Positions 13,277 through 20,472 of a stretch of 34,884 nt of DNA are shown in pieces. Each line of letters starts with the position of its first letter. Positions within the stretch are counted from its first letter, which is position 1. The stretch comes from a virus. The translations under genes and the position numbers were made by a program. The DNA lies in the IMG/VR virus record IMGVR_UViG_3300021509_000007, positions 1 through 34,884 of that record; one strand, given 5' to 3'. The notes under the pieces were generated by a model, which was not told where the DNA came from, ran no database searches, and saw only the letters and a program-made list of their open reading frames with translations.

Positions 13277-13537
13277 ATGAACACACTTTGTCTTTTTAAA
13301 GTAACAGTTAAAGGGTTTTTTGGTAGTCAATATAAAACTGTTTATGTTATATCTGATAATTTGGATGATGCTTATCAAACTTATAGGAATTTCTTAGATA
13401 ATCAAGACTTGGGGTTTGAACATGCAGGAGATAGGGAATTAGAGAAAATAGAGCTGGTAGCTAAACTTTACAAAGAGGCTGAAAGAGAATGTAAGATGTT
13501 ATTTATGTCAAACAAAGTCAGCAAAAGATTTATTTGA
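13277..13537 (+). CDS. Hypothetical protein, 86 residues
   Basis: The first half is beta-like (LCLFKVTVKGFFGSQYKTVYVI), followed by a helical segment beginning DDAYQTYRNFLD, a two-strand and helix layout seen in small phage proteins of unknown role. AGAAGG precedes the ATG by about seven bases. No known motif. Confidence 0.55.
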   Translation: MNTLCLFKVTVKGFFGSQYKTVYVISDNLDDAYQTYRNFLDNQDLGFEHAGDRELEKIELVAKLYKEAERECKMLFMSNKVSKRFI

Positions 13538-13551
13538 AAGGAGAGTAAACT

Positions 13552-13776
13552 ATGCCAGAAAAAGTAACTCAAACAAAGCCAGATGAAGAATATTGGTTAC
13601 GTATTGCAAATCAGGTTGATTCAATTATTGCCTTGGTTCGTAGCTCTATTAAATTGGAGGATGTAGAAAGATTTAACCGTTTTTTAATGACCTATGAGGC
13701 AATAGCTTTATTCAAGGAAGATTATCCTAGGCTAGTAACAAGAGTAAGGCTGATAGAGAATGCTTTTAAGTGGTAA
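13552..13776 (+). CDS. Hypothetical helical protein, 74 residues
   Basis: Good AAGGAGAG site (13536-13543). The acidic N-terminus is followed by three predicted helices (EEYWLRIANQVDSIIALVRS, LEDVERFNRFLMTYEAIALF and a basic last helix). No recognised family. Confidence 0.55.
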   Translation: MPEKVTQTKPDEEYWLRIANQVDSIIALVRSSIKLEDVERFNRFLMTYEAIALFKEDYPRLVTRVRLIENAFKW

Positions 13777-13790
13777 AAAGGAGGAGAACA

Positions 13791-13871
13791 ATGGAAGATA
13801 ATTTTGTTGCATTTTCATATTTCATTGGAATTATTTTATTTCTCATTATACTTGCTATTATGGGGAATTAG
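13791..13871 (+). CDS. Tiny single-span membrane peptide, 26 residues
   Basis: GGAGGAG (13780-13786) stands at ideal distance from ATG 13791. The peptide is almost one hydrophobic helix (FVAFSYFIGIILFLIILAIM) with an acidic start. The strong ribosome site argues that it is made. Role unknown; it could be a small membrane effector. Confidence 0.5.
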   Translation: MEDNFVAFSYFIGIILFLIILAIMGN

Positions 13872-13891
13872 TTATAAAGCAAGGAGTTAAA

Positions 13892-14110
13892 ATGGCGAAA
13901 AGGATAAGAGGGATAAAATTTGGTAAATGTGATGGTTGCGGAAAAGAAGGTATTATTTCATGGACTAGTGACGGAAAAGATTATATTAAAGATTTTCATC
14001 TTGAACGGTCTATCTTAACTTGTTACGGTCCCTATCACTGTTGTAATGAGGAGTGTTATGCGAAGGCTAGAGAAAGAAAAGGAAAGAAAAGGAGGATAAT
14101 CAATGAATGA
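13892..14110 (+). CDS. Small zinc-binding protein
   Basis: Seventy-two residues with CDGCGKEG near residue 14 and a second cysteine group, CYGPYHCCNEECY, near residue 47, then a basic tail (KERKGKKRRII-like). Likely a zinc ribbon or treble clef. AAGGAG at 13880-13885. Its end overlaps the next small gene by eight bases. Confidence 0.6.
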   Translation: MAKRIRGIKFGKCDGCGKEGIISWTSDGKDYIKDFHLERSILTCYGPYHCCNEECYAKARERKGKKRRIINE

Positions 14111-14255
14111 CAAGGTTAAAAAACAGGTTGAATGGGTAATAAATAAACTACTTTCACAGGCAAACGGAGATGCTGTAATTTTACTAGTGTATGAAAAAGA
14201 GGAGAATGAAGCTAGGATTTATCAAAACGGTGAAAAAGGTAGCTACTATATCTGA
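14103..14255 (+). CDS. Small hypothetical protein, 50 residues
   Basis: AAGGAGG (14089-14095) supports ATG 14103. The product has a helix (KVKKQVEWVINKLLSQAN) followed by two predicted strands (AVILLVYEKE, EARIYQNGEKG). No family recognised. Overlaps neighbours on both sides. Confidence 0.5.
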   Translation: MNDKVKKQVEWVINKLLSQANGDAVILLVYEKEENEARIYQNGEKGSYYI

Positions 14256-14340
14256 AGAAGTAAATAATTTTGGTTGGCCTTTAACTAAAGAAGAAATAGA
14301 GAAACTTTATAAAATTGGAATGAAGGAACTTAACTCATGA
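14206..14340 (+). CDS. Small hypothetical protein, 44 residues
   Basis: ATG 14206 follows GAGGAG almost directly, in a different frame inside the end of the preceding ORF. It reads KKVATISEEVNNFGWPLTKE then EEIEKLYKIGMKELNS, which has a natural protein-like composition. A GTG at 14230 is an alternative start. Its TGA overlaps the ATG of the kinase-like gene. Confidence 0.4.
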   Translation: MKLGFIKTVKKVATISEEVNNFGWPLTKEEIEKLYKIGMKELNS

Positions 14341-14890
14341 TTAAAGTTTACGCATTAAGTGGAAGCCATGGTATTGGCAAGACAACTACTTTTGTTTATC
14401 TTAAAAAATTCCTACCACCTGAAAAATTTGCCTTTGTAGGTGAATTTGCCCATTGGATATTGGTGGAAATGGGCATAAGAGATACTTGGAAGGAAAAAAT
14501 CTTTACTAATCACTCAGCCTACAATTACTTTGAAAATGCACTAGACTTCTGCACTATTGCTAGTTATCTGATGCATAGAGACAAGATAATTGTAGCAGAC
14601 AGAGGCATAGTTGATAATTGTGCTTATCGTTTATTAGCTGGATTGCCATTGAATACAATTTCTTTGTTAGATTTTCATGGAGTTAATTTATATACTTTCT
14701 TTATGCGGTCTAGAAAAGAGAAGATGCTGAAGTAACTGAGGCAGTTAGAAAAATATTGGTGCGTTTTAAATTGTCTTTTGAAGAAATAGATATAATTGAG
14801 AACAGGCCAAAAGAAACAGCCAAAGTAATTGCTGATAAAATTTTAGAGATGGAGGAAAACAATGACCCAAACCAATTTCAAGGTCGGTGA
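14337..14890 (+). CDS. P-loop nucleoside kinase-like ATPase (AAA_28/NadR style), frameshifted
   Basis: The first frame (14337-14735) begins with Walker A G-S-H-G-I-G-K-T-T and has DRGIVDNCAYRLLAG, like the DR...D..AY motif of NadR-type and deoxynucleoside kinase-like phage ATPases. It stops at 14735 after MRSRKEKMLK. A -1 shift near 14715-14725 leads into an open frame reading DAEVTEAVRKILVRFKLSFE onward to TGA 14888-14890, which is the expected C-terminal helix and strand of the family. The joined product would be about 184 residues, normal for these kinases. No classical slippery heptamer is evident, so mutation or sequencing error is more likely than programmed shifting. Without the tail it may be inactive. 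Confidence 0.65.
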
Positions 14891-15053
14891 TAAAGTAAGA
14901 ATTTTACCTAATTTCTATACCAAGGAGCTTAATATATGTGGAGAGGAGGCTATTGTAGTGCATGTATGTAATGACGAGCCTAAGCAAGTGAGGGTGGAAG
15001 TGCCAAATAGGGGTAAGTTTTATTTATTGCTGAGTGAGGTGGAGAAGATATGA
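14862..15053 (+). CDS. Small SH3-like barrel protein
   Basis: Sixty-three residues: FKVGDKVRILPNFYTKE, then GEEAIVVHVC, then strands RVEVPNRGKFYLLLSEVEKI. This matches the layout of the 5865-6062 product and of the start of the 8749-9267 product, suggesting a small phage family. GGAGG at 14850-14854. It overlaps the frameshifted kinase tail and, by four bases, the next gene. Confidence 0.65.
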   Translation: MTQTNFKVGDKVRILPNFYTKELNICGEEAIVVHVCNDEPKQVRVEVPNRGKFYLLLSEVEKI

Positions 15054-15259
15054 AAGAAAAACTTTGTAGTCTTAATTGGCAGTGTCCTAAATGTGGTAAG
15101 AAATATGCATTTGTTCATTGGCCAGAAGGGGATGAGTTTACAATGACTTTCTCTTGCCCAAAAGAAAAGGATGTTTCCAAAAATTCAATTACTTTTGATT
15201 GCGAATGCGGTTGGAAATTTAGAGTTTGGATGGAAAAGGAGGAGAAAGCAGAATATTAG
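15050..15259 (+). CDS. Zinc-ribbon protein
   Basis: Sixty-nine residues with CPKCGKKYAF (Cys near 12 and 15) and CECGWKFRVW (Cys near 53 and 55), the two knuckles of a zinc ribbon. The second is C-x-C rather than C-x-x-C. It is the last gene of the plus-strand block. Confidence 0.6.
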   Translation: MKEKLCSLNWQCPKCGKKYAFVHWPEGDEFTMTFSCPKEKDVSKNSITFDCECGWKFRVWMEKEEKAEY

Positions 15260-15292
15260 ACTTACATTAATTTAATTAAGCAAGGAATTTAA
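15260..15292. other. Convergent junction between the two blocks
   Basis: Only 33 bases separate the last plus-strand stop from the last minus-strand stop. They hold a direct repeat AATTTAATTA at 15269-15278 and 15286-15295, with AT-rich inverted symmetry. I see no GC-rich stem with a T-run, so a standard bidirectional terminator is not evident. Confidence 0.4.
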
Positions 15293-15586
15293 TTAGCATT
15301 TTTTATTCCACCAACTCATAAGTTTTTCAAATATACTGGGCTTACATCGGTAAATTTCGCCTTCAACACCTTTAATTATGTAATCTCCTACACTAGCCTT
15401 TTTCACTCCTTCAAGTGTAAATATTTTAAGCCCTTTCTTTTTTACCACTTCCTCAAACTCTTCCCAAGTCCATTTCCCTGCTGATGGGTGAAGCCCTGTA
15501 AAGTCAATAACTTCCCTTAAATTATCTCCAGTCCATTGTATTGCCTCTACTATGACTGGCTTTTTTCTATACTTTCTGACTGGCAT
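15293..15586 (-). CDS. Conserved small phage protein (PGDYG-like)
   Basis: The start KYRKKPVIVEAIQWTGDN and the later VGDYIIKGVEGEIYRCKPSIF are hallmarks of a widespread small phage protein with YRKKPV.IEA.QW at the N-terminus and a G-D-Y-I motif. Its role is unknown. At 97 residues it has normal length. It is the last gene of the late block and overlaps the upstream gene by 20 bases. Confidence 0.75.
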   Translation of the reverse strand: MPVRKYRKKPVIVEAIQWTGDNLREVIDFTGLHPSAGKWTWEEFEEVVKKKGLKIFTLEGVKKASVGDYIIKGVEGEIYRCKPSIFEKLMSWWNKKC

Positions 15587-15764
15587 GATGCTCTCCTATT
15601 TTGTTTTTATTTTTAAGCTTGTTTGCTTTATCCCTGAGATACTTAACCCCTTCTTGGGCTGAAGAAAAGACAGGTGACAATCTGCCTTGCTTTATGTCTT
15701 CTGAAGCTTCTTTTTCTGCTTCCTGCCATTCTTTTGTCCAGAAATAAGCTTGATTGGCATCCAT
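15567..15764 (-). CDS. Small protein resembling antitoxin C-terminal region
   Basis: The 65 residues include AYFWTKEWQEAEKEASEDIK and GRLSPVFSSAQEGVKYLR. The F-W-T..WQ..E..A..DI..GR pattern is found at the C-terminus of some AbrB-type antitoxins and related short proteins that bind a toxin. No DNA-binding or toxin partner is seen here, so the similarity may be only superficial. Stop and start overlaps link it to both neighbours. Confidence 0.5.
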   Translation of the reverse strand: MDANQAYFWTKEWQEAEKEASEDIKQGRLSPVFSSAQEGVKYLRDKANKLKNKNKIGEHHASQKV

Positions 15765-16135
15765 TACAAAGCCCCCACAAACTTAATCATATAAGGCACA
15801 ACTCTTTCTATTATATCCTTACTTACCAAAGAACCAAACCTCTGCCATAATCCTAATAATTTACCCTTCTCACACTCCGTTAACTCATCTGCTGTTTTTC
15901 CTTTCACTGTTTGTTCAATCTCATCCAGTATATTCAAAGCTTCAGCAGGTAGCTTATTTATATCATCTCCCAGTGCAGCTTGCCAGTAACAAGTGGAGAA
16001 TTCACTATGCGAGCAAAGAACAATGGCTAATTCATCAGCCTGTTTCATAAAATTATCATAATTCTCAGTAAGCTTACTCATACCAGCACAACCTAGTAAT
16101 ATGAAACAAAGAAAAATAATAGATAATTTTTTCAT
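15764..16135 (-). CDS. Predicted lipoprotein
   Basis: An N-terminal signal MKKLSIIFLCFILLGCAG with a clear lipobox (L-L-G-C) predicts a lipoprotein with Cys16 lipidated. The mature part is helical with further cysteines. In a late phage block it may be an outer spanin or a superinfection-exclusion lipoprotein, but there is no adjacent inner spanin or endolysin to support lysis. ATG 16135 overlaps the upstream stop. Confidence 0.7.
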   Translation of the reverse strand: MKKLSIIFLCFILLGCAGMSKLTENYDNFMKQADELAIVLCSHSEFSTCYWQAALGDDINKLPAEALNILDEIEQTVKGKTADELTECEKGKLLGLWQRFGSLVSKDIIERVVPYMIKFVGAL

Positions 16136-16314
16136 TTTAAACCTCCAATTAAAATCATCAACCTTTCAAATCTTTTACACGCTTTAAGTAGTTGTTTTAT
16201 ACACCTTTGGCATTCTTCTGGGTCTTCTGTTTCAGGGCATCTAGTTCTAGCCTCTAATGCCCACTGCTTAATTAAAGTAACAAGTCTTCTTGCCTCTACT
16301 TCTTGTTTATTCAT
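16132..16314 (-). CDS. Small helical protein with two cysteines pairs
   Basis: Sixty residues, one long charged helix plus CPETEDPEECQRCIKQLLKAC-type segment (key: C, then C-Q-R-C, then C), possibly disulphide- or metal-bound. It overlaps the metallophosphoesterase upstream and the lipoprotein downstream by four bases each. Function unknown. Confidence 0.5.
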   Translation of the reverse strand: MNKQEVEARRLVTLIKQWALEARTRCPETEDPEECQRCIKQLLKACKRFERLMILIGGLK

Positions 16315-16964
16315 AATGTCTTAACTTCTACTTTACCTCTTTCAATCTCTATCCAACTTCTACTATCTAACCAGTCTCCACAATCAGCCAATTTCTGGCC
16401 TGTTTCCAAAGTATGAACAGACGGATAATGAGTATGCCCTATAACTAATATTCTACACCAATGAGCTTTCTCTAAGAAAGAAAAGGCCTCAGCATATATC
16501 TGTCCGATTTTTTCTTTCCATTTTTCCCTATCTCTTAGCTTCCATTCACTGGGTGGGTTGAAAAACCAAGGTGCAAACTTTGATAATAATCGCCAATTCC
16601 AATGCTTGCAAAGAGGGTCAAACTGATAACCATGCACAAAGCCTATCCTGCCCATGCGATAGAATGGAAATGTGATGACTTCCATGTCTAATAACTTAGG
16701 AAGTTTCTCATCTAGTTCTTCATCATGATTACCTACTATAAAAATTGCCTCAGTCTTCTTTACAACTTTCTTAACTGCCTTTATTAACTCTTGCCCCATG
16801 TAGCAATTTTTAATTTCCTTTACAGAACATTTTAATAAGTCAAAGGTGTCACCATTAAAAATTACCTTATCAGCTTTACAGGCATAATCGGCAAAGGGTA
16901 TGAAGTATTGGCTGGTGTAAGGAATGTGAAGGTCACTAATACAAATTATTCTTTTATTTTCCAT
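16311..16964 (-). CDS. Calcineurin-like metallophosphoesterase
   Basis: All signature blocks of the two-metal phosphoesterase fold are present: S-D11-L-H13, F-N-G-D39-T-F-D, V-G-N79-H80-D-E, F-V-H-G near 110, and G-H-T-H near 176. At 217 residues it is a compact single-domain enzyme. Phage members may act as DNA or RNA phosphatases, cyclic-nucleotide hydrolases or LpxH-like lipid enzymes; the sequence does not decide which. Its place among late genes, beside a lipoprotein and a protease, is unusual for a replication enzyme. Confidence 0.85.
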   Translation of the reverse strand: MENKRIICISDLHIPYTSQYFIPFADYACKADKVIFNGDTFDLLKCSVKEIKNCYMGQELIKAVKKVVKKTEAIFIVGNHDEELDEKLPKLLDMEVITFPFYRMGRIGFVHGYQFDPLCKHWNWRLLSKFAPWFFNPPSEWKLRDREKWKEKIGQIYAEAFSFLEKAHWCRILVIGHTHYPSVHTLETGQKLADCGDWLDSRSWIEIERGKVEVKTL

Positions 16965-16965
16965 C

Positions 16966-17283
16966 TCACTGAATGGTTATTTTTTCGTCCACCATTTCAG
17001 CACTCATACTTGCCTCTTTCTCTGCATCAGTCATAGGGAGATTTTCTAAAAGAAATGCTATATCTTCCACTGTTAGATATAAAGCAAACCAGCCACCAAA
17101 GGTAATAAAAGCTACATCCTTAATTTTTGCTTCTACTGATTTAAGCATATTATAAAATACTAACTTTTCATTCTTGCCTTTGATATAGAATGTAAAATGC
17201 CCCTTCCCACAAGTAAGAGCATAATTATCACCTTCAGCTTGCCTTATTCTCCAGTTCTCATTTTCTGCTATTACTTTGCTCAT
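16966..17283 (-). CDS. Hypothetical protein, 105 residues
   Basis: A beta-rich N-terminal part (NWRIRQAEGDNYALTCGKGH then FTFYIKG) is followed by helices and an acidic end (TDAEKEASMSAEMVDEK). Its ATG overlaps the protease stop by four bases, so the two are co-translated. No family recognised. Confidence 0.55.
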   Translation of the reverse strand: MSKVIAENENWRIRQAEGDNYALTCGKGHFTFYIKGKNEKLVFYNMLKSVEAKIKDVAFITFGGWFALYLTVEDIAFLLENLPMTDAEKEASMSAEMVDEKITIQ

Positions 17284-18275
17284 TTGTCTTCTCCTTTATT
17301 TACCAATCTCCAACCACTACCGCTCCATCCTCCCTTTATTACTTTTTCATTTTTTACCAGTATTACATCATCAAATAAAGCTTGAAAGTTTTTGTAACCA
17401 ACTTGAATGGTAGCAGATGGGTCTGTTACAATCGTTTTGTAATTACACCAAAACGAGCACCCAATTACCTCATCCTTTTCCTTCACTTTCTTTATTGGGA
17501 CAGCAAAACTATATCCTTCTTTTACCATATACTCTGCTTTACATATCACTCCTACTTGTTCACTTCCAGCAAACAGTAAACCAATAAATGGTAAATCTTC
17601 ATCAAATGAACCATCAGCAATTTTTGCTATATGTTCTACTGATGGTTCATAAACAGCAAAGTCAATATGATTTACATTATCTCTGGATAAACTAAGTCTG
17701 CTTGAACTCCCAAGTAACTTAGCTAAGAAGTTAAGCACTTTAACAATAAAGTTACCAATTGGACATCCTATATCCATTGGAACAATCTGTTTATGCCAAT
17801 AATACTCCCCTACTACATTATCTGGATTCTGTTTTCCATGATATGCTCCAGGCTGTAAAATCCGTTTTTCGTTAATTTCTTCAGGACTTAAACTAGCATC
17901 AGGACAGAGAACATGACTATTAGAAGCTACTAAAATTTTATCTTCTTTATAAACAGGAAATATTCCCAAGCTTCCAGCAGAAATGAGCCAGTTTCCTATA
18001 CTAAGCCCTATACTAACAGGACGAGTTTTAGTTGTCTTATCTACTTTTAGTGCATTCACCTCGCCAATCTCAACAACATCTAATCTTGTTTCATTGTGAT
18101 ATCTTGGAATTAAATCCTTCTTGCTCACATAATCTAAAGGCAATTTCTTTTTCACATATACTCTGATGCCCCTTTGCTCTGTTTCTTTTCCTTTTTCTAT
18201 TACTGGTAAGAGTGTATTGGAATGGCCTATATATCCTCTCTTTTCTTTAAGCTGTTTGTGTAATGTTTTAATCAT
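17280..18275 (-). CDS. Trypsin/chymotrypsin-fold serine protease-like protein
   Basis: The 331-residue protein carries what looks like a full triad in order: His121 in LVASNSHVLC (the TA.H block), Asp205 in HIDFAVYEP (the D.A block) and Ser318 in G-G-W-S318-G-S-G (the G.SG block). Strand-like segments between them fit a double barrel. The N-terminal 85 residues (GIRVYVKKKLPLDYVSKKDLIP) resemble the extension of bacterial Nal1/HtrA-like serine proteases that start with an alpha/beta domain. ATG 18275 is chosen over an in-frame ATG at 18299 because an AAGGAGA-like site precedes it. Role is open: virion maturation, self-cleavage or attack on host proteins. No signal peptide is present. Confidence 0.7.
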   Translation of the reverse strand: MIKTLHKQLKEKRGYIGHSNTLLPVIEKGKETEQRGIRVYVKKKLPLDYVSKKDLIPRYHNETRLDVVEIGEVNALKVDKTTKTRPVSIGLSIGNWLISAGSLGIFPVYKEDKILVASNSHVLCPDASLSPEEINEKRILQPGAYHGKQNPDNVVGEYYWHKQIVPMDIGCPIGNFIVKVLNFLAKLLGSSSRLSLSRDNVNHIDFAVYEPSVEHIAKIADGSFDEDLPFIGLLFAGSEQVGVICKAEYMVKEGYSFAVPIKKVKEKDEVIGCSFWCNYKTIVTDPSATIQVGYKNFQALFDDVILVKNEKVIKGGWSGSGWRLVNKGEDK

Positions 18276-18456
18276 CTTTCTCCTCTTTATATAAATCAAA
18301 AATTTCCTTTAACCTTTTTCGTAATTTAGTTTTAAGCCTACCCTTCTTACCCATATAAATTTCATGTAAATTATTCACAGTTTCAGTTTTAGCCTTGCGT
18401 AATCGTTTAATCTCGTCTTTTAATGCCTTCTCTATGTTGAATATTTCAACCGCCAT
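18268..18456 (-). CDS. Small basic helical protein
   Basis: Sixty-two residues with a highly charged helix (KALKDEIKRLRKAKTETVNN) and a second basic helix (KGRLKTKLRKRLKEIFDLY), likely a coiled-coil hairpin. The ATG overlaps the connector-like gene's stop by one base. No function assigned; it could be a small virion or assembly factor. Confidence 0.5.
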   Translation of the reverse strand: MAVEIFNIEKALKDEIKRLRKAKTETVNNLHEIYMGKKGRLKTKLRKRLKEIFDLYKEEKDD

Positions 18457-19130
18457 TATCTATACAGAGGTCTGTGGAAAAGGAACTTGCCTTTGCCTTC
18501 ACTTAGAGTTCTATCCCAATCCTTGAATGAAAATGCAGGAGTGTGTCCTGTTTTCCCTCTTCCGATTACTCGGTTATATTCATTCTCAAGCTTATCTGCT
18601 AAAGCTGTATATTGACTTGTTTTACTTCTATAATCCACTACATCAGCATCAATGGTGCTGTCTTTGGATTGAGCAAATCTAGCCGCTAACATTCTAAAAC
18701 AATAAGAAGTAGCCAATTTAACAACCAGTCTTGTATCACTCTCTGGGATTGTTCCCTCGTTATGTAAAGTAGTATACCATACTCTTAAACTCTCACTGGA
18801 AGACGGAGTATCATACTTCAAACGGAGATAATAAAGTTCATTCTTGAAATAAACAGCGTATTTCTCTTCTTTAATAATTCTAGGTTCTTGCTTTCCTGCT
18901 GGATATTCCACCATTTTTATCCAACTGAAAGTTCCAATGAAATCATCAGGCAATAAGAAATCATAGCTACTACCATCACCATCATACTCTTTCATTCTAA
19001 TTCTGGGTCTGTCCTTTGAGTATTGATAAATTGCATCATCCAAGGCTTGAGATTTATCAGGGTCATTAAGAAATTTAGCCGTATCCTTTAATTCTTTATC
19101 TATTCTTTTTAAAAATTCTTCTTTGGTCAT
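18456..19130 (-). CDS. Head-tail connector/adaptor-like protein
   Basis: The 224-residue protein resembles phage connector or neck proteins. It has an N-terminal helix and DDAIYQYSKDRPRIR, then GSSYDFLLPDDFIGTFSWI with VEYPAG, a strand pair (YAVYFKNELYYLRLKYD), the block LRVWYTTLHNEGTIP, and a long C-terminal helical pair (LATSYCFRMLAARFAQ, then QYTALADKLENEYNRV). Helices then a beta insertion with P.dF..G.s.I..ieYP and VwYT..H are usual in this family. Its location after the tail-fibre genes, and not before the tape measure, is odd for a connector, so a baseplate or tail adaptor role is an alternative. Confidence 0.6.
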   Translation of the reverse strand: MTKEEFLKRIDKELKDTAKFLNDPDKSQALDDAIYQYSKDRPRIRMKEYDGDGSSYDFLLPDDFIGTFSWIKMVEYPAGKQEPRIIKEEKYAVYFKNELYYLRLKYDTPSSSESLRVWYTTLHNEGTIPESDTRLVVKLATSYCFRMLAARFAQSKDSTIDADVVDYRSKTSQYTALADKLENEYNRVIGRGKTGHTPAFSFKDWDRTLSEGKGKFLFHRPLYR

Positions 19131-19162
19131 TTAAAAAAACCTCTAACTTATTATTACACCAA

Positions 19163-19516
19163 CTAACCAGAAGTCAATCTAGCAACCTTAAATAAACATG
19201 ACTCATGTAATCTCGCATTGGTTTTATATTTGCTGTCATAAATAACATCAACAATCAATTCCTTTTGTTCTGTTTCATTTCGCCTATTGATAATTTTCAA
19301 ATCATCATCTGATAAGAAAATATAAACAGGATTATCCACATCAACAGAAACATCCTCTCTATTATTTACAATCCTGCCAGTAAATACATCTTTCAGCGTC
19401 CATTTAATGGATTTTATCAGGCTAGCCGAGATAGCATCGCCATCCTCATCAGTAAAGCTAGCCTGAATTGCCACACTACCTTTTTCAGTAATGCTAAATT
19501 CTAAATCTATTGGCAT
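19163..19516 (-). CDS. Small beta-sandwich structural protein
   Basis: A 117-residue protein that looks all-beta (VAIQASFTDEDGDAI, SIKWTLKDVFTGRIVN, ELIVDVIYDSKY), like the Ig-like domains of phage tail and fibre proteins. FTDEDGDAI followed by I-K-W-T-L is typical of such domains. It sits between the connector-like gene and another predicted virion protein and is probably virion-associated. Confidence 0.6.
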   Translation of the reverse strand: MPIDLEFSITEKGSVAIQASFTDEDGDAISASLIKSIKWTLKDVFTGRIVNNREDVSVDVDNPVYIFLSDDDLKIINRRNETEQKELIVDVIYDSKYKTNARLHESCLFKVARLTSG

Positions 19517-19519
19517 TGC

Positions 19520-20092
19520 TTATGTCCCATTCTCAGTATGGTTTGCAAATACTTTACAAGAGGTTGAGCCATCTTTATCCCAGCTAGATGCCCATTTGTA
19601 ACTATTCAATATTGCACTACCACTGCTAGCAGAAGCTACTGAAATAAATGAATGAGTTATGCTACTAAAAGGCCCATCACTAGTTGAATATTCAAATTTC
19701 CAAGTTATGACATCTACACCACTACCTGTATTATCACTGTCATCATCATTAGTTTTAGGATAACCTGTGCTTACGGCTTTTTCACTGCCACTAGCTACTG
19801 TAAAATCATCATAATCATCTGATTTGCCAACTGGGTCAGGGCCTGCTGTTGCTAAATAAAGGGAATTAAAATCATTGGTTGGAGTTTCACCACAAGCCTT
19901 TTGAGCATAATATGTATCACCCGCATCGGTTACAATATTGCGTCCAGGGATAATAATACGGTCTGCTGTCTTTTCATTCACAAGGACAACAAGAGCATCA
20001 GAAAGTAAAGCTAATTCTTCATCAAACATTACCCTTAATGGCACCCAAATCTTTCCAAACCTACCTAATTTAATTTTCTTACCGAGTAACAT
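19520..20092 (-). CDS. Predicted virion structural protein
   Basis: The 190-residue protein contains GRNIVTDAGDTYYAQKACGE and FNSLYLATAGPDPVGKSDDY, a pattern seen in minor structural proteins of many tailed phages, where I.TDAG..YYA and L.LATA precede a Ser/Asp-rich beta domain with TW.F.Y. It has no signal peptide. Starts inside the end of the small upstream ORF, whose last codons hold its AGGAGGG-like site. Confidence 0.65.
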   Translation of the reverse strand: MLLGKKIKLGRFGKIWVPLRVMFDEELALLSDALVVLVNEKTADRIIIPGRNIVTDAGDTYYAQKACGETPTNDFNSLYLATAGPDPVGKSDDYDDFTVASGSEKAVSTGYPKTNDDDSDNTGSGVDVITWKFEYSTSDGPFSSITHSFISVASASSGSAILNSYKWASSWDKDGSTSCKVFANHTENGT

Positions 20093-20213
20093 TCTTCTTT
20101 CCCTCCTTCTTTGAATTTAAAACTACAATCATATTATCCGAAATATCAATCTTTTCCCTTATCATTTTTTCTCTTACATATCGTAAGATTTTTCTGAGTA
20201 GTCTTTTAAGCAT
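20079..20213 (-). CDS. Small basic helical protein, 44 residues
   Basis: This short minus-strand ORF starts at ATG 20213, two bases after the upstream gene's stop, and overlaps the next start by 14 bases. It begins MLKRLLRKILRYVREKMIRE, a strongly amphipathic basic helix, and ends in a Lys-rich tail that contains the ribosome site of the following gene. It is in phase with the local gene spacing, which supports it. Confidence 0.5.
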   Translation of the reverse strand: MLKRLLRKILRYVREKMIREKIDISDNMIVVLNSKKEGKKNVTR

Positions 20214-20214
20214 T

Positions 20215-20472
20215 TTACATTTTCTCCTTAAATATATAACATTGCCCAATATTCTTATCCCGCTTCCTGAATTTAAATCTCGCTATGTATCCACCTTCCT
20301 TATCAAAACCTTTCACTAAGCACCATTCTACACTTCCTTTAATATTATCTTTAGTTATATAAAGTGAAGTGAAATAACGACCAAAAATCCGTCTATACCA
20401 TTTCTGATTAATTAATCTTTCAAATAATTTATCATGCAGATAATCAAATCTTTGTATTAATTTTTTAAACAT
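20215..20472 (-). CDS. Small hypothetical late protein
   Basis: Eighty-five residues with a basic, aromatic N-terminal helix (LIQRFDYLHDKLFERLINQK) and a beta-rich end (EGGYIARFKFRKRD). It directly abuts the repeat-bearing beta-helix gene upstream, with no gap, so it may be a partner or assembly helper of that protein. No family recognised. Confidence 0.5.
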   Translation of the reverse strand: MFKKLIQRFDYLHDKLFERLINQKWYRRIFGRYFTSLYITKDNIKGSVEWCLVKGFDKEGGYIARFKFRKRDKNIGQCYIFKEKM

